A DNA stretch of 64,000 bases from REEB95 sp050729835 (GTDB taxonomy: Bacteria > Pseudomonadota > Alphaproteobacteria > ATCC43930 > CGMCC-115725), in assembly GCA_050729835.1 (NCBI GenBank), contig JBOHLS010000015.1:6583-70582 (forward strand), read 5' to 3'. The position numbers and the translations under genes are program-made. Positions 33,653 to 42,066 of the stretch are shown piece by piece (the first letter of the stretch is position 1; each line of letters begins with the position of its first letter). The notes below the pieces were generated by a model. The model was not told the origin of the DNA and searched no databases. It was given only the letters and a program-made list of their open reading frames with translations.

Positions 33653-34204
33653 TTATTTCATGTCGCGCGTGGCATGCCACGCCGGCTCGAGACGGAGCAC
33701 GCGGCTGTAGACCGGACAACTCTGCACGTGCGCGCCCGGCAGATAGCCGAGGCTCATCAGGAACTCGCCGACGATCTCGCCGCCGGTGAAGCGGAAATTC
33801 TCCTTGAACAGCGCGACCCACGCCGCCTTGGAGCGCGGGTGGTGCGCGTCGAGCCATTGCGCGAACGAGCCGTGGCTGGTGCGGATCGCCCGGAGCCGCC
33901 GCGCGTTTGCGATCACCGCGTCGATTTTCAGCCGGTTGCGGATGATGCCGGAATCGGCGAGCAGGCGGCGGATGTCGCGCGCGCCGAAGCGCGCCACCTT
34001 GTCGATGTCGTAAGCGGCGAAGGCGCGAGCAAAGGCGGCGCGCTTTTTCAGCACGGTAAGCCACGACAGCCCCGCCTGGTTGATCTCGAGCGCCAGGCGC
34101 TCGAACAGCACGGCGTCGTCGCGCGCCGGAAAGCCGTATTCGCCGTCGTGATAAGGCCCATGAAACTCGTGGCCCAGCGCCTCGCGGCAGTATTTGGCGC
34201 TCAT
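33653..34204 (-). CDS. tag: DNA-3-methyladenine glycosylase I
   Basis: The product has 183 residues from the ATG at 34204. It is a base-excision repair enzyme removing 3-methyladenine. Seen: the N-terminal HDGEYGFPARDDAVLFERLALEINQAGLSW and the KKRAAFARAFAAYD helix, both diagnostic of Tag. C-terminal Zn ligands would be the Cys and His residues near SCPVYSR and the C-terminal HATRD. The usual N-terminal CxWC motif is altered here to KYCREA. The start overlaps the DUF1467 stop as ATGA. Confidence 0.85.
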   Translation of the reverse strand: MSAKYCREALGHEFHGPYHDGEYGFPARDDAVLFERLALEINQAGLSWLTVLKKRAAFARAFAAYDIDKVARFGARDIRRLLADSGIIRNRLKIDAVIANARRLRAIRTSHGSFAQWLDAHHPRSKAAWVALFKENFRFTGGEIVGEFLMSLGYLPGAHVQSCPVYSRVLRLEPAWHATRDMK

Positions 34205-34446
34205 CCGTAGGTCTGGGTACGAATGCGCGCCAGCTCCCACAGCAGCGCCGAGCGGATGACGTACCACAGCACGACGGCGACCAGCGTGGTGACGACCGCC
34301 TTGATCAGCAGGTGCGGATGCACCGGCGCGCCGGCGTCGTAGCCCTGGTCGCTTTCATTCGCCGGCTTCACGCCCCAGGGCAGCACGGCGAAAAGCGTCA
34401 GCCACCAGACGATGATGTAGAGCGCGACGTCGAAAATCCAATTCAT
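34201..34446 (-). CDS. DUF1467 family membrane protein
   Basis: The product has 81 residues with two transmembrane helices (VALYIIVWWLTLFAVLPWG and LLIKAVVTTLVAVVLWYVI), the pattern of DUF1467, a family almost confined to Alphaproteobacteria. It commonly sits between mce and proS; here mmsA and mce lie upstream and tag downstream. Function unknown. It is translationally coupled to tag by a four-base overlap. Confidence 0.85.
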   Translation of the reverse strand: MNWIFDVALYIIVWWLTLFAVLPWGVKPANESDQGYDAGAPVHPHLLIKAVVTTLVAVVLWYVIRSALLWELARIRTQTYG

Positions 34447-34492
34447 AGGCGAAGCTTAGCGTGAAATCCCGGCGCGTCGAACGTTTCCCGCC

Positions 34493-35986
<1,494 letters not shown>

Positions 35987-36047
35987 GCCTCCGTCTCCCT
36001 GCGTGCGGCATTGCCCTATTGATCGAACGATAGCCTAGCAGCAATCC

Positions 36048-36452
36048 CTAGACTTCCTCGAGTTCGATCAGCGTACCGCAGAAATCCTTGGGATGGAGGA
36101 ACAGCACCGGTTTGCCGTGGGCCCCGATCGAGGGCTCGCCGTCGCCCAGCACGCGCATCCCCTCGCCCTCGAGCTTGTCGCGCGCCGCCAGGATGTCCTC
36201 GACCTCGTAGCACAGATGGTGCATGCCGCCGGCGGGGTTCCGCTCCAGAAATCCCCTTATCGGGGATCTCTCCCCTATAGGCTCGAGCAGCTCGATCTTG
36301 GTATTGGGCAGCGTGACGAAGACGGTGGTGACGCCGTGCGCCGGCAACGGCACCGGCGCGGACACCTGCGCGCCGAGCAACTCGCGATAGAGCTTCGCTG
36401 CCGCCTTGACGTCAGACACGACGATGGCGACGTGGTTGAGGCGGCCGATCAT
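36048..36452 (-). CDS. mce: Methylmalonyl-CoA epimerase
   Basis: The product has 134 residues of the vicinal oxygen chelate fold. It interconverts D- and L-methylmalonyl-CoA in the propionate pathway. Metal ligands are visible as His in LNHVAIVVSD, His in GGMHHLCYEVED and Glu in the C-terminal LIELEEV. The ATG at 36452 begins the domain; a GTG at 36458 adds two residues. It is the standard partner of rnj in alphaproteobacterial genomes. Confidence 0.92.
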   Translation of the reverse strand: MIGRLNHVAIVVSDVKAAAKLYRELLGAQVSAPVPLPAHGVTTVFVTLPNTKIELLEPIGERSPIRGFLERNPAGGMHHLCYEVEDILAARDKLEGEGMRVLGDGEPSIGAHGKPVLFLHPKDFCGTLIELEEV

Positions 36453-36476
36453 GGCCACGTTTTAACGCCCCCGCCC

Positions 36477-36579
36477 CGTCATTGCGAGCCGAAGGCGAAG
36501 CAATCCAGAAAGCCATGGATTGCTTCGTCCTGCTTTCCGCTTCGCTGCCGCTCGCGGTCGCGGTCCTCGCAATGACGGG
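36477..36579. repeat. Family B palindromic repeat, copy 3
   Basis: GTCATTGCGAGCCGAAGGCGAAGCAATCCAG is matched by CATGGATTGCTTCG...TCCTCGCAATGACG, giving the longest stem of the three family B copies. It separates rnj and mce on the same strand. Confidence 0.8.
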
Positions 36580-36586
36580 GCGGAGA

Positions 36587-38248
36587 TCACAGTCTCACCA
36601 GATGCACCTGGGTCACCGGCTTCTTGCCGTGCCAGTCGCGCAGCGAGCGGCGGATGGCGAGCCGCGCCGCCTCGCGTACCTTGTCGTCGTCGCGGCGGTC
36701 GCGCGCGCCCAGCTCGTCGAGCGCCTGCGCCACGCGCGCCGCCAGCGCCTCGCCCGAATCCTCGCTCGGCACGCCTTCGACCGAGACCTGCGGCGGTGCC
36801 AACAGTGTGCCGGCACGATCCATCACCAGCGTCGCCAGCGCCGCGCCGTTGAACACCATGCGCTGGCGGTTCTTGAGGGTCTCACCTTTGGCGTCGAGCA
36901 GCGTGTTGGCATCCACAGCCAAGCGGCCGGTCGGCACCTCGCCGACCACCGAGGCCGGGCCGGGCGCCAGCTTCACCACCTCGCCGTTCTTCGTCACCAC
37001 CGTCTGGCTCACCTGGCATTGCTCGGCAAGCCGCGCCTGCGCCAAAAGGTGCCGCGTCTCGCCGTGCACCGGCACTGCGATCCGGGGCCGCACCGTCTGG
37101 TACATGCGGATCAGCTCGTCCTGCGCCGGATGGCCAGAGACGTGGACATGCGCGTCGTGCTCGGTGACGATCTCGACGCCGAGCGCAGCCAGGGCGTTAT
37201 GCAGCCGGCCAATGGCGCGCTCGTTGCCGGGAATGATGCGCGACGAGAAGATGACGCAATCGCCCTTCTCGAGCGCAATCTCGGGGTGCTCGTCGGCGGC
37301 GATGCGGACCAGCGCCGATCGCGGCTCGCCCTGGCTGCCAGTGCAGATCAGCAGCACTTTCTCGCGCGGCAGATACGACGCCTCTTCCTCGGTGAGGAAC
37401 GGCGGCACGCCCTGGAGATAGCCGGTCTCGCGCGCCGCGTGCTCGATGCGCCAGAGCGAGCGGCCGACCAGCGCGGCGTGGCGGTCGTGCGCCTGGGCCG
37501 CGGCGGCAATCGAGGCGAGCCGCGCCACATTCGAGGCGAAACAGGCGACGGCGACGCGGTTCTTCTTCCGGCCGACGAGGTCGATCAGCGTCCGGCGCAC
37601 GTCGGCTTCCGAGCCCGCCTCGCCCGGCCTGAGCGCGTTGGTCGAATCGCAGATCATGGCGAGGACGCCTTCGTCGCCCAAACGCCGCAGGGCCGCCATG
37701 TCCGAGCGGTCGCCAACCAGCGGATCGGGATCGAACTTCCAGTCGCCGGTGTGCAACACAGTGCCGAGCGGCGTGCGCAGCACCACGGCGTTGGGCTCGG
37801 GGATCGAGTGCGTCAAGGTTATCAATTCGATTTCGAAGGGCCCGACGCTGAACTTGCCCGACAGCGGCACTTCCGTGATCGGCACCTGATGCTCGAGCCC
37901 GGCCTCGATCAACTTGAGGCGCAGCACCGCGGCGGTGAACGGCGTGGCGTAGACCGGGCACTTGAAGCGCGGCCAGAGATACTGGATGGCGCCGATGTGA
38001 TCCTCGTGCGCGTGCGTCACGATCAGACCGTCGAGCGCATCGGCATGCGCCGCGATGAACGCCGGATCGGGCATGATGACGTCGACACCGGGCAGCGTGT
38101 CGTCGGCGAACGAGATGCCGCAATCGACCATCAGCCAGCGGCCCTGGTAGCCGTAAAGCGACAGGTTCATGCCGATCTCGCCCACCCCGCCCAGCGCCAG
38201 GAAGGCGAGTTCGTCGGGCCGGTTGGGTGCGGGCGCGGCGCCGTTCAT
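36587..38248 (-). CDS. rnj: Ribonuclease J
   Basis: The product has 553 residues from the ATG at 38248 (a GTG at 38257 is the alternative). It is a metallo-beta-lactamase/beta-CASP ribonuclease with endo- and 5'-3' exonuclease activity, used for rRNA maturation and mRNA turnover. Zn ligands are in THAHEDHIGAIQYL and the following LHTGDWKFD; the beta-CASP motifs include the SGHPAQDEL and VPVHGETRHL segments. It normally stands directly after coaX; here 3.8 kb of inserted DNA separates them. Confidence 0.94.
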   Translation of the reverse strand: MNGAAPAPNRPDELAFLALGGVGEIGMNLSLYGYQGRWLMVDCGISFADDTLPGVDVIMPDPAFIAAHADALDGLIVTHAHEDHIGAIQYLWPRFKCPVYATPFTAAVLRLKLIEAGLEHQVPITEVPLSGKFSVGPFEIELITLTHSIPEPNAVVLRTPLGTVLHTGDWKFDPDPLVGDRSDMAALRRLGDEGVLAMICDSTNALRPGEAGSEADVRRTLIDLVGRKKNRVAVACFASNVARLASIAAAAQAHDRHAALVGRSLWRIEHAARETGYLQGVPPFLTEEEASYLPREKVLLICTGSQGEPRSALVRIAADEHPEIALEKGDCVIFSSRIIPGNERAIGRLHNALAALGVEIVTEHDAHVHVSGHPAQDELIRMYQTVRPRIAVPVHGETRHLLAQARLAEQCQVSQTVVTKNGEVVKLAPGPASVVGEVPTGRLAVDANTLLDAKGETLKNRQRMVFNGAALATLVMDRAGTLLAPPQVSVEGVPSEDSGEALAARVAQALDELGARDRRDDDKVREAARLAIRRSLRDWHGKKPVTQVHLVRL

Positions 38249-38280
38249 GCGCGGCACGTGAGCGACGCAGCAAAGTACTC

Positions 38281-38330
38281 TCCCCTCCCTTCCCTCCCCC
38301 TCGAGGGGAATGTGCGCGATTGCAAACCCA
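38281..38330. repeat. Family D repeat, left inverted copy
   Basis: This copy ends CGAGGGGAATGTGCGCGATTGCAAACCCA. Its reverse complement recurs at 41952, with the first 25 bases identical. The pair brackets the inserted module between rnj and coaX. Confidence 0.8.
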
Positions 38331-38333
38331 ACA

Positions 38334-38690
38334 CTATTTGTGGCACGGGAACTTCTCGGAAAGGGCTACGGTAACGAGAAGTGACGCCGCTAGTTCTCGT
38401 GAAGATGAGGGGATTCGCTCAAGATAATCGATAACTATTTCCCGAAGGCGGAAACCGACAACGCCAGGTGGAATGCACGCACGGTATCCGCCGAAGATTG
38501 GTTGGCCACCGCCTAGCGTATCGGCAACCGCCTCAATATATCCGAAGCAAAATGATTCATTGGGCGGCAAAGTGCAATCGCTGTAAAGGCGACTCCCTGT
38601 CTCCCAATTGACGATCGAGTGTGCCTGCTCGGCGAATGCGGGCGTCGTTAGCGAAAGCGTTAGCGCTCCAACCAGAAAAGCAGTTCTCAT
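38334..38690 (-). CDS. Rap1a/Tai-like secreted protein
   Basis: The product has 118 residues. A signal peptide (FLVGALTLSLTTPAFA) precedes a small helical domain with four cysteines, including the pair in SDCTLPPNESFCFGYIEAVAD and CIPPGVVG with a C-terminal FPCHK. This matches the Rap1a/Tai family, some members of which are immunity proteins against type VI amidase effectors; most are uncharacterised. Its ATG overlaps the stop of the 53-residue gene as ATGA. It is the last gene of a transposase-led operon, an odd place for a periplasmic protein. Confidence 0.8.
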   Translation of the reverse strand: MRTAFLVGALTLSLTTPAFAEQAHSIVNWETGSRLYSDCTLPPNESFCFGYIEAVADTLGGGQPIFGGYRACIPPGVVGFRLREIVIDYLERIPSSSRELAASLLVTVALSEKFPCHK

Positions 38691-38848
38691 TTTTTCTGCT
38701 CCTTCGGCGACGGCTGGGCCTTGGCGATCTTTGCTAGTTTTCTCTTAAACGCGGCTTCGCTTTCGTCCGCGCCTGATTCGCGGGCGAGTTGCACGAACTT
38801 TTCGTGCTGCGTTTTTTTGCGCTTTGAACGCTGCTCTTTCGATGTCAA
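38687..38848 (-). CDS. Basic 53-residue protein in the transposase operon
   Basis: A TTG start overlaps the transposase stop (TTGA) and the stop overlaps the next ATG (ATGA), so three genes are chained without a gap. The product is very basic, begins TSKEQRSKRKKTQHEKFVQL and is helical, with an acidic patch GADESEAAFKRKL. It is too short to be found by usual ORF cut-offs. I do not know a function; a DNA-binding or transposase-accessory role is plausible but unproven. Confidence 0.65.
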   Translation of the reverse strand: MTSKEQRSKRKKTQHEKFVQLARESGADESEAAFKRKLAKIAKAQPSPKEQKK

Positions 38849-39801
38849 ACCGGGATTTTCCCGCCGTTAGTTCCTTGTGAGTATGTCAACCGTTTGCCGG
38901 TAATGCCAGCGAGTGCCTTCAGCGTGCGGGAGAAATCATCTACGTCCAACGCCGCACGCTCATTGTACCGAAAATCAAATTCGGCCAGATACCGCTTCAG
39001 ATGCTGCGGCGAAACGTGGTGATAGACACCGGTGATCCCACGCTTAAGGATGCTGAAATACCCTTCAATCGTATTCGTATAAGCATCGCCGCGAACATAT
39101 TCCCCGATGCCGTGGTTCACGACTTCATGGCGCGGATAGTCGCGGCCTACAATGCGCCACTGACCGGCATCATCCGTCATTAAAGACGTATCCGCGTGAA
39201 GCTGCGCCTTCAAGATCGGGCGCAGCGTCTTAGAACTTACCTCCGGCACATGCCGCGACCGGACAGAGCCACCGCGCTCCACAAGCGCCAGAACGATTTC
39301 CTTTCCCGCACCGCCGATGTTGTCGCGACGACGCTTCCAGCCGTGCTTGTTCTTTTCCTTGCCTCCCACGTAGGTTTCGTCGGCTTCCACGATCTTGCCA
39401 ATGCCGCCCATGATTATGGCGCTGTGCGGAGCCATAGCTTCGCGGATGCGATGCATCAAAAACCACGCGGCCTTTAAGCTGATTTCCATGGTGCGTGAAA
39501 TCTGGTGCGCGCTAACGCCCTTCTTAGACGAACACAGGATGTACGTCGCTTGGAGTGCCTTATGCAGTGGCATGCGCGCGTGTTCGAACACGGTGCCGAC
39601 CTTGCAAGTAAATTGCTTGCGGCAATCCTTGCACTTCCATAGTCCGTAGCGAACCCGCTTCGCCGGGTTTGCGGCGATCTTGTATGCGGTGCCTATCACG
39701 CCGCAGTGGGGGCATACCGGTCCAGACGGCCAGAGAATGCTTTCAAGGAAAGCGTGAGCCGCTTCTTCATCGCGGAAATATGGGCGGTTCAGGATGCTCA
39801 T
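38845..39801 (-). CDS. IS1595-family (ISXO2-like) transposase
   Basis: The product has 318 residues. An N-terminal zinc ribbon uses C30, C33, C57 and C60 (CPHC...CKDC). The DDE-type catalytic core is readable: D141 in VEADETYVGG, D210/D211 in LMTDDAGQW, and E246 in NTIEGYFSILKRG. The length fits an intact enzyme. Unusually, two further genes follow it in the same operon and an ATPase-protease operon diverges from it, so this may be a passenger-carrying element rather than a simple IS. The upstream region contains two identical operators (39820, 39883). Confidence 0.9.
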   Translation of the reverse strand: MSILNRPYFRDEEAAHAFLESILWPSGPVCPHCGVIGTAYKIAANPAKRVRYGLWKCKDCRKQFTCKVGTVFEHARMPLHKALQATYILCSSKKGVSAHQISRTMEISLKAAWFLMHRIREAMAPHSAIIMGGIGKIVEADETYVGGKEKNKHGWKRRRDNIGGAGKEIVLALVERGGSVRSRHVPEVSSKTLRPILKAQLHADTSLMTDDAGQWRIVGRDYPRHEVVNHGIGEYVRGDAYTNTIEGYFSILKRGITGVYHHVSPQHLKRYLAEFDFRYNERAALDVDDFSRTLKALAGITGKRLTYSQGTNGGKIPV

Positions 39802-39819
39802 TGGAAAATCCCCTTAAAA

Positions 39820-39846
39820 CACCGGTTAGGTATGGCATAACCGGTG
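39820..39846. promoter_or_regulatory. 27-bp operator, left copy
   Basis: Inverted 9-bp arms CACCGGTTA and TAACCGGTG flank a 9-bp spacer. It lies 19 bp upstream of the transposase start codon. Copy 2 has the same arms and spacer length. Confidence 0.8.
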
Positions 39847-39882
39847 GAAAAAGGCAATATTTTTGGTTTTTAGGCTTGAAAC

Positions 39883-39909
39883 CACCGGTTATTTGGAGGA
39901 TAACCGGTG
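39883..39909. promoter_or_regulatory. 27-bp operator, right copy overlapping ribosome-binding site
   Basis: The arms CACCGGTTA and TAACCGGTG are identical to the left copy and the spacer is also 9 bp. The spacer contains the GGAGG that serves the ATPase gene, so a bound protein would cover its promoter or leader. Centres of the two sites are 63 bp apart, six helical turns. Two further single half-sites (39949, 39966) lie inside the coding start. Confidence 0.8.
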
Positions 39910-39913
39910 TTAA

Positions 39914-41323
39914 ATGGCTTCTGGCAAGGGCATAGAGGTTATCGAGGTCACCGGTGCGCAACGCGACCGGTTATTAGCCTTGGACGAGGGCCATTTCGCG
40001 GAACTTAAGGCAATCCTAGTTTCCACCAAGAAATTGGGGCGCACCGTTTCGGCTTTCGCCAACGCCGCCGGTGGCGATCTCTACGTAGGGATTGGTGAGA
40101 CCGAAATATTGGGTTCGAAGGTCCGGACATGGCACGGCTTCAACGACCAAGAAGCCGCGAATGGTCACCTCCAATCGCTAGAAGCGCTTTTCCCGCTTGG
40201 TGCCGAATATTCGTATGAATTTCTGTCGTGTCCCGGGTCGGTGGGTCTCGTGCTGCACATCACTGTGCAGCGAACGCCGCAAATTTCTAGGGCGCACAAC
40301 AAGAAAGTTTACGTCAGGAGAGGCGCTCAAAATATCGAAGTGAAAGGCGCTGAAGCGCTGCGCCGCCTCGAACTGGATAAGGGTATTGTTAGCTTCGAGA
40401 AGCAATCGGTGAATGCCGATCTATCCATTCTCACAAAATCGGAAAATCTCGCAGACTTTGTGAAGCACGTGGTTCCAATGCAAACGGCGCCCGTGTTTGT
40501 CCGGAAGCAATCCCTTTCACGGAACGGCAAACCGGTGGTGGCAGGCGTTCTGTTGTTTGCTGAAGAACCGCAAGCGGTCCTTCCAAAATCAGGTGTAAAA
40601 CTTTTCCGCTATAAAACGACCACACCGGTGGGAACACGCGAGACCCTTGCTGGCGAACCGGAGGCAGTTGAGGGAACCACGTACGATCTAATCTCCGTGG
40701 CAGTCAAAAAGACTGTCGCCATGGTGGAAGGCATCCAGAGGCTCGGTCCCAAGGGTTTTGAGCCGGTTGTGTATCCGGAAAAAGCTCTGCACGAAATCAT
40801 TACCAACGCGATTCTTCACCGCGATTACAGCATCGCAAGTGATGTGCAAATCAGGATTTTTGAAAACCGAATCGAAGTCGAAAGCCCCGGGCTGTTGCCT
40901 GGGCATGTAACCACCCGCAACATTCTCAAGACCCAATTCTCCCGAAACGGAATGCTTGTTCGGCTAATTCACAAGTTTCCAGACCCGCCCAATAAGGATG
41001 TCGGCGAAGGGCTGAATACCGCTTTTGATGAAATGAAAAGATATCGCCTAAAGCCACCAGTTATTCGGGAGACAGAAAACTCTGTGATTGTGGAAATCCG
41101 GCATGATCGACTCGCGTCGTCAGAGGAATCCGTAATGGACTATCTCGCTAATCATCCGGAAATCACCAATCGGGTTGCCCGAGAACTTACGGGGATTCCG
41201 TCTGAGAATACGATGAAAGAAGTGTTTCTCAGACTAGCGAAGCGCAATCTCATAGAGAAAGTGCCAGATCGCAAGGGTGCGGCGTCGGCGTGGCAGAAGT
41301 GCAAGAAGGCGACAGATAAATGA
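39914..41323 (+). CDS. AlbA_2/Schlafen-type ATPase-like DNA-binding protein
   Basis: The product has 469 residues. Residues ~20-150 match the AlbA_2 (Schlafen AAA-related) domain: HFAELKAILVSTKKLGRTV, then SAFANAAGGDLYVGIGE. Residues ~285-400 resemble the HATPase_c_4 module of this family: YPEKALHEIITNAILHRDY and RIEVESPGLLPG. The C-terminus (NRVARELTGIPSENTMKEVF) looks like a winged helix. Such proteins occur as regulators, often of mobile or defence loci; the enzymatic role is unsettled. The stop overlaps the protease start (ATGA). Confidence 0.85.
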   Translation: MASGKGIEVIEVTGAQRDRLLALDEGHFAELKAILVSTKKLGRTVSAFANAAGGDLYVGIGETEILGSKVRTWHGFNDQEAANGHLQSLEALFPLGAEYSYEFLSCPGSVGLVLHITVQRTPQISRAHNKKVYVRRGAQNIEVKGAEALRRLELDKGIVSFEKQSVNADLSILTKSENLADFVKHVVPMQTAPVFVRKQSLSRNGKPVVAGVLLFAEEPQAVLPKSGVKLFRYKTTTPVGTRETLAGEPEAVEGTTYDLISVAVKKTVAMVEGIQRLGPKGFEPVVYPEKALHEIITNAILHRDYSIASDVQIRIFENRIEVESPGLLPGHVTTRNILKTQFSRNGMLVRLIHKFPDPPNKDVGEGLNTAFDEMKRYRLKPPVIRETENSVIVEIRHDRLASSEESVMDYLANHPEITNRVARELTGIPSENTMKEVFLRLAKRNLIEKVPDRKGAASAWQKCKKATDK

Positions 41324-41904
41324 GCAATGGAAATTCATCGCCGCCACAGGGCGCGACACTTCCAACGGAGATTTATTGCTCACTTGCTGGGCCGGTAGAT
41401 CAAGCGATGGTGCAGCGCGTCTTCAATTCAATGGCGATTGCGATAAATGGTGGCGTTAAAACCATCCACATGCTTCTCCAATCTGGAGGCGGAGGCGTTG
41501 CGGAAGGGGTTGGATTGCACAACTACTTCAAATCGCTCCCGCTCGATCTGCATTTCTATAACGGTGGCACTATCTCATCTATCGCCGTGATTGTTTTCTT
41601 GGGCGCGGGGCAACGTTATGCCAGCGCAAATGCAACCTTCATGATTCACAAGACTCACTCGCCCGCTGGCATGCCGTCTACACAAGCCGCTCGCCTGCAT
41701 GGTTTGGCAAATTCGTATGAAATCGAGGACCGTCGCACTCGATCCATTCTCGAAACCGGAATCCCCGGACTCTCTCAAAGCCAGTTCGATCATCATCTTG
41801 ATACGGAACTCCCGTTTGATGCCAACGAGGCGCTGGGGTGCGGACTAATCACTGGAATCCAAGATTTCAGAGTGCCGCCCGGCCACATGCTTTCAAACAT
41901 CTAA
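41320..41904 (+). CDS. ClpP-like serine protease
   Basis: The product has 194 residues. It has the ClpP/crotonase fold: LLQSGGGGVAEGVGLHNYF, then the nucleophile region NGGTISSIAV (S86 or S87), catalytic His110 in FMIHKTH, and D161 in HHLDTELPFDANEALGCGLI. The full triad therefore seems present. It differs from housekeeping ClpP (sharply diverged N-terminal loops, no obvious ClpX/A docking motifs). Translation is coupled to the AlbA_2 gene, so the protease probably acts with that ATPase-like protein in place of a Clp unfoldase; this is inference. Confidence 0.85.
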   Translation: MSNGNSSPPQGATLPTEIYCSLAGPVDQAMVQRVFNSMAIAINGGVKTIHMLLQSGGGGVAEGVGLHNYFKSLPLDLHFYNGGTISSIAVIVFLGAGQRYASANATFMIHKTHSPAGMPSTQAARLHGLANSYEIEDRRTRSILETGIPGLSQSQFDHHLDTELPFDANEALGCGLITGIQDFRVPPGHMLSNI

Positions 41905-41951
41905 CGACTCATCTAAAGAAGCATTAATGGTTCATACACAAGCTATTGGCA

Positions 41952-42002
41952 TGGGTTTGCAATCGCGCACATTCCCCCCTCGAGGGGGGAGGGTTAGGGT
42001 GT
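41952..42002. repeat. Family D repeat, right inverted copy
   Basis: TGGGTTTGCAATCGCGCACA followed by TTCCCCCCTCGAGGGGGGAGGG. It is the inverted mate of 38281. It starts 47 bp after the protease stop and precedes the coaX stop at 42067 by about 65 bp. Confidence 0.8.
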
Positions 42003-42066
42003 GGGTGATCGGCGACGCGAATGAAAGTCATGCAGCGCGAAATGGAAGCCATGCCGCGAAACCAAT

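Noticed and set aside
36482..38374. A 630-codon open frame on the plus strand
   Set aside because: It is antisense to rnj and crosses repeats at both ends.
38281..42002. Prophage at the rnj-coaX insertion
   Set aside because: The ClpP-like protein resembles phage proteases, but there are no capsid, portal, terminase or integrase genes; the region fits a transposon-like module better.
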